Below are positions 56,825 to 64,000 of a stretch of DNA of 64,000 nucleotides, piece by piece; positions within the stretch are counted from its first letter, which is position 1, and each line of letters starts with the position of its first letter. The position numbers were made by a program, and so were the translations under genes. Origin of the DNA: Siphonodentalium dalli (Eukaryota > Mollusca > Scaphopoda > Gadilida > Siphonodentaliidae). Location of the stretch: the NCBI GenBank assembly GCA_032622095.1, contig CP136067.1, forward strand, positions 96,214,707 through 96,278,706. Direction: 5' to 3'. Below the pieces are notes generated by a model. That model saw only the letters and a list, made by a program, of their open reading frames with translations. It was not told the origin of the DNA and did not search any database.

Positions 56825-57798
56825 TGGGAGGCCAAATTCACATTTAATAATGAATTGCGCTTAAGCGTAATTCATGGTTATATGTAACTAAACACCCCTT
56901 GTGAATAAATAGGTTTATCCATAACTTATCCTTAACTCCTATTGACATATCACCTCTTGTTTTCATTGGTTTGGATGGGTAGGGAGCTAGCCTAACTTCT
57001 TTATCAAAATGGCTGACTGGCAATAGTATTACCTTCCGTTTTGGTTGAGGCGACTCGTGATAGCATTATATTATCTTCTGTATATATTAGTTGGGCTACT
57101 TATAATAGCATTACCTTCTGTATTAGTCGGAGCGACTTCGATTTTCTTCAATTTTCGAGTATACAGGTACACCATATGAGGGAAGCAAGCCCTCAGTGAC
57201 ACCACATTCACTCTATATGACCATGGAAATACTATAGATATGTGCAAAAGATGCTGATTTAATAAAAACGCTAGAGCTCGAGGACTGGGACACCAAAGCT
57301 CCAGGAATGAGACACCAACTTTTGGGACAGGGATGTTGATAATATGAAAATAGGGGGTTTCTCCTGATTTAAGTCAACAAGTAAACCATGTGAGGTAAGC
57401 AAGCCCTCATGCAGTGACACCACATGCATGCTATAGTATATGGCCATAGTAATGGCCCAAATATGTGCAAAAATACATTAAAAAACATATACAAAATTAC
57501 TAGAGTTCCGAGAAGGAGACCTCAATTCTTTGGATATAGGGATGCTGATAATATGTAATTAGGGATTATCATTGTTGAACACATACTCACAGTTGACTGT
57601 TGAGTACTCAGGCCAATGCTTATCTTGTGTTGCTAGGTGATACACCGGGGGGGGGGGGCAGGTCATGCCAATAGTGTATGGGGAGGTAAGATAGCAGTTA
57701 CAATTACGCTTAAGCGTAAATGCCACATTTAGCATACCATATATGTGTTACATAGATCATAACACAATCAAACAATCAACATTTTGGGATCTCCCATA
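56823..57798. mobile_element. GCGCTTAAGCGC element, copy 2 (opposite orientation)
   Basis: TATGGGAG at the left and CTCCCATA at the right. GCGCTTAAGCGTAA occurs near 56858, and ACGCTTAAGCGTAAA near 57707. The core shares, inverted, the blocks ATATTATCAGCATCCCTGTC and CCATTTCCATGG with copy 1 (6934-7701). It also has an internal duplication (57160-57360 and 57380-57560). Confidence 0.65.
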
Positions 57799-57804
57799 GT
57801 GGGT

Positions 57805-57833
57805 AATTAAGGTAATTACTAATTACCTTAATT
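57805..57833. repeat. Short palindrome AATTAAGGTAATT
   Basis: Two inverse 13-mers around a 3-base centre. Confidence 0.75.
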
Positions 57834-59200
57834 GTAATTAGATGAGGAAAAGCCAAAAGGAAAAATTGAAAATTCCCAGAGTGTAAGGAATTTGTTTTAG
57901 TGGAGTCGCTTAACGAAAAATCGTTCACTTTTGGATAGAAGCATGAGGGTATGTGGTCCTCATCAACCAGTTAGCTGGTTCCAGGTTTCTGGTGACCCCT
58001 TGACCTTCAAATTGACCTTGACATTTCGAAAATTTGAGATTATGGGGTATCTATTTTGTATCGAATATAATGGCTATATTAAATGATATATAGACATTGG
58101 AGATTGTCGAAGCGATAGCATGGATGTCCGCCTTTGTACTCACATTCAATTTGTCTATGATAATCCAAACTGGCCACCATAATGGACGCCAAAATAAAAT
58201 AAAAATTACGTTTTTTCACTAATATCTTTCAAATCAGTTCCTGCTTTTTGGAACTGTTTGAGAATTGCAACTTTATTTTGCATTGCTCATGGTAACTGAA
58301 CATTGGAGCAACGAAATATGCCATTCGTGGGCTCCCTGCCAACTCAGATCCCTTAAAAATTCGATTTTACAGAAAGTGCAGCTGGAAAGTGGTATAAAAA
58401 TCTACAACAAAAAAACCATTGGGATTCTAGTCATAATTCGTCAAGAAATGGGAAGAACCGAGCAATCTAATTGACAAATTCCATTTCTTATAAATATTCC
58501 AACTCAATTCTACCCAAATTGTCAATTTGGCTCAAAATGGCAGCCAAAATGCAGACAGAATATGGAAAAATGTAAATATTGCCCCAGCGAGTAACGCAAT
58601 CGCATACCAGTTGTGGTTGATGAAAAATGACTATTCTGTCTTATAGATATTAAATACTACCATTTCTGATGCACCTTGGTTAATTGTTACTATTTTAAAC
58701 ACTGAAATTACCAGAATTATTGGATTTTTCTATCACAAACTTGACATCAAAATCGGCAAAAATTCACCTTTCAGGTCAAGACAATTTTTTCAAGTAAAAT
58801 GGTATCGAGGTGTTTATTGTTTTGATCTGTCTTAAATGGGCCACACTTTTCTGTTATTTGACAAAATTACTCAAGATGGTTTGCAAAATGGCAACCAAAT
58901 TTGGTAAAACAAATTATTTTTCATATATATCCTGAATATTATTCTCTGATGTTCAGAAAAGGTAGCAAATTGTGACTCACTTTGTATTAACCATGTTACT
59001 TATGAGGCATGACAAATTAATTATAAACGATGTAGTACGGAATTTTGCCAAAAACTTCTTTTGGGATTCTGACCATGTTTTTGTACAGAAATGGACAGCA
59101 CATTGAAACTGAACTGAAAGGGGCATTATTATGAGGCTACGACAATAAAATTGTGGCTCATTGGCATCGAATGACTAATGTCAGGAAAACCGTTCCCCCC
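57834..59200. other. Non-coding, diffuse repeat-like sequence
   Basis: Short phrases such as AAAATGGCAGCCAAAATG and AAAATGGCAACCAAATTTGG recur about every 340 bp (58200, 58535, 58885), suggesting an old tandem repeat. No exon supported. Confidence 0.35.
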
Positions 59201-59204
59201 ATTG

Positions 59205-60000
59205 TGCATATAAACCACCATCAGGATGTAGAACTCTCTGACATTACCTCTATATCGATTAACATGTCCCTGAGTTATTGCGTAAAGCGATACCCACCCA
59301 AATTTACACATGTACAACCCACCCATGACCATACACTCGCTCCATATATACCACATAAATGACCATGTAGCCACTCGTTTTTTACACACACACTTCATCC
59401 ATGACCGTACAGCCATATTTAGGTATAACCGTACACCATGCCCTTGACTGTATAGTCACAAGTCACCATGCAGGTATACTTCTACGCCTCACACACGACC
59501 GTATAATCACTCTATATATAGCTCTACACCCCATTCATGATCATACATTCACTTCATGTATACATATTCGCCCCACCATTGGCCATGCAATTACTCCATG
59601 TATATATATTTGCCACACCCATGGTCATGTAGTCACTCAAGCTATACATATACACCACACCCATAACAATAGAGTCACTCCAAGTACACATATACGCATC
59701 ACCAATGGCCATACAGACGTTCTATATATACCAATACCACGCTCACGCGACCATTCATACACACAGGCTTGCATTTACACCTCACTCATGACAATTCAGC
59801 CACTCGCTGTATACTCATAACCACATTCGTGGTCATATAGTCAATCATTGTTTACCAATTCACATCACCATTGGCCATATGGTTATTCCATATACACATA
59901 TTGGCCGCACCAATGGTCATATAGCCACTAAAGATATACATATGCACCCCACCATGCATACAAAGTCACTCCAGGTATACATATACACCTCACCACATTT
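59205..60000. repeat. 42-bp minisatellite
   Basis: CCATGACCATACAGTCACTC followed by CATGTATACATATACACCAC, about 19 diverged units. The open frame 59401-59820 translates as a 14-residue His/Thr/Ile-rich repeat because 42 is divisible by three. It is not evidence of a gene. Confidence 0.8.
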
Positions 60001-60354
60001 CGGCGGCCATCTTGGCCGCCAAATTGGATTCTGGTGTCGGATTTTTGGCTAATTTGTAAGGTTGTATATTAGCATAACGAATCGAGCGGAAAACAAGACC
60101 GCATGTGCTATCATCTTTACTATAATGGCGATCAAAGAGACCTGGTGCATTTTTAAAAAATGGCCGTCATGATGGACGCCATCTTGTCTGGAGTCTCTGC
60201 GGCCACTTTTTTTCTTGTTAACAAGTGAAAAAAATTAGAGGAGACCTTAAGGAAGAAAATTAGTGGGGTGAAGTTAAGTCCTGGGGGGTGCAGAGGTCGA
60301 CCAATATCTCCTGGACTATATGCAGGACTTACAGATCGCCATAGACTAAAGGGA
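60001..60354. other. Spacer with GCCATCTTGG motifs
   Basis: GGCGGCCATCTTGGCCGCC at about 60002-60020 is a strong palindrome. The minus-strand ORF 60153-60398 is unsupported. Confidence 0.35.
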
Positions 60355-61065
60355 GATAACCTATAGCACTGTTCATCAAAGGAGATAAACCGGTTCACAA
60401 GGGAGATAACATATCTGGTTCAATAGCACTGTTCATCAAGGGAGATAAACCAGTTCACACGGGAGATAACCAAGCTGGTTCAATAGCACTGTTCACGAAG
60501 GGAGATAACCCGGTTCACATGGGAAATAACATAGCTGGTTCAATAGCATTGTTCATCAAGGGAGATAGCCCAGTTCACAAGGGAGATAACCTAGCTGGTT
60601 CAATAGCACTGCTCATCAAGGGAGATAATCCGGTTCACATGGGATATAACATAGCTGGTTCAATAGCATTGTTCATCAAGGGAGATAGCCCAGTTCACAA
60701 GGGAGATAACCTAGCTGGTTCAATAGCACTGCTCATCAAGGGAGATAATCCGGTTCACATGGGATATAACCTAGCTGGTTCAATAGCATTGTTCATCAAG
60801 GGAGATATATATAGCCCAGTTCACAGGGGAGATAACCCAGCTGGTTCAATAGCACTGCTTATCAAGGGAGATAGCCCAGTTCACAAGGGAAATAACATAG
60901 CTGGTTCAATAGCACTGTTCATTAAGGGGGATAAACCGCGGTTGAATAGCACTGTTCGCCAATGGAGATTAACCGGTTCAATAGAACTGTTCGTCAAGGA
61001 GATTTCCGGTTCAATAGCACTGTTCATCAAGGGAGATAACCCCGTTCAATAGCACTGTTCATTCA
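60355..61065. repeat. 60-bp minisatellite, about 12 units
   Basis: Unit CAATAGCACTGTTCATCAAG GGAGATAACC GGTTCACAAGGGAGATAAC. Each 60-bp unit consists of two related halves around GGGAGATAAC. The open frame 60519-61052 (177 codons, 20-residue repeat AGSIALFIKGDSPVHKGDN) is kept open by the period of 60 and has no start context. I treat it as non-coding. Confidence 0.85.
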
Positions 61066-61197
61066 CCGGCTGAGAATATTTATCTACTATAGAGACAACA
61101 ATTTATTATTGAAAATAACTGACTTCCATGATTAAAGTATAAACCAGGACAGTTGTGGTTGATTTCTGGACATTATACTGGTCCTTGCCCCCATTTT
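61066..61197. other. Short spacer
   Basis: Nothing recognised. Confidence 0.3.
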
Positions 61198-61451
61198 CAA
61201 GCCTTGAAATAGGGTGTCTGTCATTTGCAGAATGAGGTCCCCAGAGGGTGAATTTAGTGATGCTACCCCGCATAGCGGGCTAGCATCACCAAATTCACCC
61301 TCTGGGGACCTCATTCTGCTGAGGTGTAAGCAGAATGAGGTCCCCAGAGGGTGAATTTGGTGATGCTAGCCCGCTATGCGGGGTAGCGTGACTAAATTCA
61401 CCCTCTGGGGACCTCATTCTGCAAATGACAGACACCCCATTTCAAGGCTTG
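61198..61451. mobile_element. Palindrome of palindromes (254 bp)
   Basis: The outer inverted repeat CAAGCCTTGAAATAGGGTG is closed by its inverse at 61451. Inside, the motif GCAGAATGAGGTCCCCAGAG / GGTGAATTTAGTGATGCTA occurs four times, alternately direct and inverted. Each half is thus a hairpin and the whole is a larger hairpin around TGAGGTGTAA (61321-61330). No ORF. Confidence 0.9.
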
Positions 61452-61950
61452 CCCATTTTAACCAGCCGGCGATTCGTACTTAACTTTATCCTATCAGCAC
61501 CGGTGTCCATGTTTTAATTTCCAATGTATAATTACATTTTCTCCAATATGGCTGATGTAAAGATTATAAACTAGTTGATCAAACAATAATTTAATTACTC
61601 ACCAATTACCCAACATAAATCATATACATATGCAGAATTGAAACAATTGAAAATATATGCCATGCACATAACAAATAATAAATTCATTTAGTCAATCGGA
61701 AGAGGTACATTGGAAGACAAGACTCCGCAACCTAAAAATCAATTAAAATACAAAAAAAAAAAAAAAAAAAAAAAAAAAAACACATAAAAAATAAATTCAA
61801 AGACACATACAGAATCAATTCAAAGAGACATAATGATTGCTTTAATTCTCTTGTAGAGGTAAACATAGCACTAGTTGAATTAAGGCACATGAACAAGATT
61901 TGCATAAATCCAGCAACAACAGTTTCTGCTAGACATTTTCAAGAATTTCT
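61452..61950. other. Non-coding with 29-base A-run
   Basis: A-run at 61752-61780. No retroelement body could be recognised upstream. Confidence 0.4.
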
Positions 61951-62070
61951 CTGGATATACAGTATCCAGTGCTCACCCTTATAAAACACTCTGGATATAC
62001 AGTATCCAGTGCTCACCCTTATAAAACACTCTGGATATACAGTATCCAGTGCTCACCCTTATAAAACACT
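61951..62070. repeat. Three exact 40-bp tandem units
   Basis: CTGGATATACAGTATCCAGT GCTCACCCTTATAAAACACT repeated three times without change. Each unit contains a hairpin (CTGGATA/TATCCAG) and a TATAAAA. The lack of divergence means a recent expansion. Confidence 0.95.
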
Positions 62071-62512
62071 CTGGGAAACCATTATGAAAAGACTTTGGTA
62101 TTTTACCAAAGTGATTGAAACAGATAATTTTACTCCGGTAAAATGCATCCAGTGAATGGTCACCATATCATACGTACACGTGTAGAACAGGCTATGTATT
62201 TCACCAAGGTATTTTACCGGGATGTAAGTATGTATGTGGTGGTGGTTCTACTAGAGTAATTCTACCAGGGTAATTTATCTATATTTTAGGCTGAATTTAC
62301 CATGGTAGTTCTAAGGTACATCTTTCTTTTGACACTGGCGCTATAATATCTGAAAAATCTTCGGAGAATCACGGTTTGATTCGGAGAATCGCGGTTTGGT
62401 CTTCGGAGAATCAGTGGTTTATTCGGATTCTGTACAGTGTGGTTTTATCCATAACATAAGGCCTTCGATCGCAGGATTAGATATATGTGCAAAATAATAA
62501 AAGTCTGCATAA
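62071..62512. other. Spacer with GGTAAAAT motifs and CTTCGGAGAATC array
   Basis: Repeated ATTTTACC(A/G) motifs occur at 62098-62300. Three copies of TTCGGAGAATC at about 62358-62412 relate to the arrays of the 2829-4170 element. Confidence 0.5.
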
Positions 62513-63156
62513 AGGGAGACTGTACACCAATTTCAATAAATATCCGGTAACGATTTAATATCAATAATAAATAGAAAAATAACTAAAGATGCATAATCCG
62601 ATTAAGCGCCCCTCAATTACTATTTATTTGGATTCGGTGGTAACAAATATTTGATTTGAGTCGAGGAACCCATCTATCAAATCTCAGAGTTAATAGATAT
62701 AATTTTTTGAAATCTGTTACTTTTCACCATCGAGAATTATTAGTGGCTGAGTAAACAGTCGACGAGCCGACGGTCTGGGACCAAATTGCGGATGAAGATG
62801 GATAACTCTAAAATCAAGAGGCTTTCTGTTGATAATAAGGCCAAATTTCGTTGAACAACATGTTGATAAATAATACGTTTAGGGCAATGGTATACAATAG
62901 TTGACAGTGGTTAGCATTATTTTTGGAGAATTAATCGATTCTGATAACTGAAGCGGCATTTCTTTAAATGTTGTTGCTGTTGTTGTTGTTATCAGATTAA
63001 CAGGTTATCATCAAATCAATTTTAATAATTTAATATAAATTTAGTTTATGACAAGCCATAAACTAAGTTTCGAATTTTTGTGTTACGACGTATTAAACTT
63101 AATTGGATGGGTAGTGGATTGAACAACATTTGGCACACATCAGGTACAGTCCCACT
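62513..63156. mobile_element. Chimeric MITE: MITE-B ends around MITE-A-like core
   Basis: AGGGAGACTGTACACCAATTT at the left and TACAGTCCCACT with TTAA (63157-63160) at the right belong to MITE-B. The centre, from AATCCGATTAAGCGCCCCTC with TTTGAGTCGAGGAACCCATC, belongs to MITE-A. No second set of MITE-A ends is present. Confidence 0.7.
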
Positions 63157-63160
63157 TTAA

Positions 63161-63496
63161 ACTAATATCACAAAGATAAACATTGAAAACTATATTCTGT
63201 GTTATAATGTTCATTATCAATAATTCTTGGATATTGAACATTTTGTTATGTAACATTATTGTTACAGCGCAAATCAAGTTATTCACTAACCCTTGGTCTG
63301 TCTTCGGTCAAATCTTGACGGTATACATTAGAAAAAATTTCAATTGCCTTCAATGACAGGCACTGTAACAGTAAAGTTTACATAACAAAGCTATCGATGC
63401 GCACAACGTCTTTATTGGAGAGCTATCAATAATAAATGTGGAAACAAAGATTATATATTCCATGTTCAGTCTTTTATAGTATTTACCCACTGCAAA
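63161..63496. other. Unannotated spacer
   Basis: No feature recognised. Confidence 0.3.
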
Positions 63497-64000
63497 CTAT
63501 CCAATCAGCCCTATAACTATCCAATCAGACATATAACTATCTAATCAGCCCTTTAACTATCCAATCAGCCCTTTAACTATCCAATCAGCCATATAACTAT
63601 CCAATCAGCCCTTTAACTATCCAATCAGCCCTTTAACTATCCAATCAGCCATTTAACTATCCAATCAGCCCTTTAACTATCCAATCAGCCATTTAACTAT
63701 CCAATCAGCCCTTTATCTATCCAATCAGCCATATAACTATCCAATCAGCCCTATAACTATCCAATCAGCCCTTCAACTATCCAATCAGCCATTTAACTAT
63801 CCAATCAACCCTGTAACTATCCAATCAACCCTTTAACTATACAATCAGCCCTTCAAATATCCAATAAGCCATTTAACTATCCAATAAGCCCTTTAACTAT
63901 CCAATCAGCCCTATAACTATCCAATCAGCCCTATAACTATCCAATCAGCCCTTTAACTATCCAATCAGCCATTTAGCTACCCAATCAGCCCTGTAACTAT
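63497..64000. repeat. 20-bp CCAATCAG tandem array, 25 or more units
   Basis: Unit ACTATCCAATCAGCCCTTTA. CCAATC or a one-base variant occurs at every 20th position from 63501 to 63981 with no insertion or deletion. The array continues beyond the window. Each unit holds a match to the NF-Y CCAAT-box consensus. Confidence 0.95.

Noticed and set aside
61752..61780. A-run as a retroposon tail
   Set aside because: No LINE or SINE body, target duplication or promoter box was found next to it.
63497..64000. CRISPR array
   Set aside because: The 20-bp units are contiguous with no spacers, and the surroundings are eukaryotic.

Overview
This window is non-coding, transposon-rich eukaryotic DNA. There are no prokaryotic-style operons, no tRNA or rRNA that I can support, and no long conserved ORF. 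The repeat content suggests a marine invertebrate. It includes short palindromic elements with TTAA target sites, Helitron-like elements with a TC start and CTAGT end, arrays with AACATGGCCGCC units, and GGACGGACGG-tailed repeats ending in C-run/G-run hairpins. A lophotrochozoan such as a mollusc is my best guess, but the species cannot be fixed from the sequence alone.

Layout. 0.3-9.5 kb holds a 31-bp minisatellite, an element whose inverted ends are tandem repeats, several hairpin elements, a GCGCTTAAGCGC-rich element and two head-to-tail Helitron-like copies. 9.5-21.0 kb is the most striking part. It consists of two overlapping giant palindromes: arms 9495-12789/12790-16084 with no spacer, and arms 13601-17285/17303-20987 with a 17-bp spacer. 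The arms differ by only a few bases. They contain two divergently placed copies of a THAP zinc-finger exon under a palindromic CRE-containing promoter, and six copies of a 469-bp TTAA-flanked short element (called MITE-A here). 21-24.5 kb has a tandemly duplicated segment split by two Helitron-like copies, and a promoter-like CRE/ATGGCGGC patch. 25.2-30.8 kb has two copies of a GGACGG repeat, the second split by a 4.1-kb foldback-like element with 6-bp target duplications.

31.7-48.5 kb is dominated by long arrays of a roughly 160-bp unit inside elements that begin TAGCTCAACTT and end with a GTGTCATTGACAC hairpin (Helentron/HINE-like), including a 2.1-kb tandem duplication. Copies of a second TTAA element (MITE-B) are interspersed. 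49-53.5 kb has two piggyBac-like TTAA elements. 53.57-54.40 kb is the only convincing long protein-coding stretch: an Arg/Glu/Ala-rich coiled-coil exon. 54.4-64 kb holds palindromic-motif clusters, further short elements, 42-bp, 60-bp and 40-bp minisatellites, a palindrome made of palindromes at 61.2-61.45 kb, and a strictly phased 20-bp CCAATCAG array that runs off the end.

The window has few host genes. The candidates are the THAP exon copies, the coiled-coil exon and a few weak exon-like ORFs. Most other translated ORFs are by-products of repeats. Repeat families were recognised by reading the sequence against itself. Superfamily assignments rest on end motifs and target-site duplications and have not been checked against a database.
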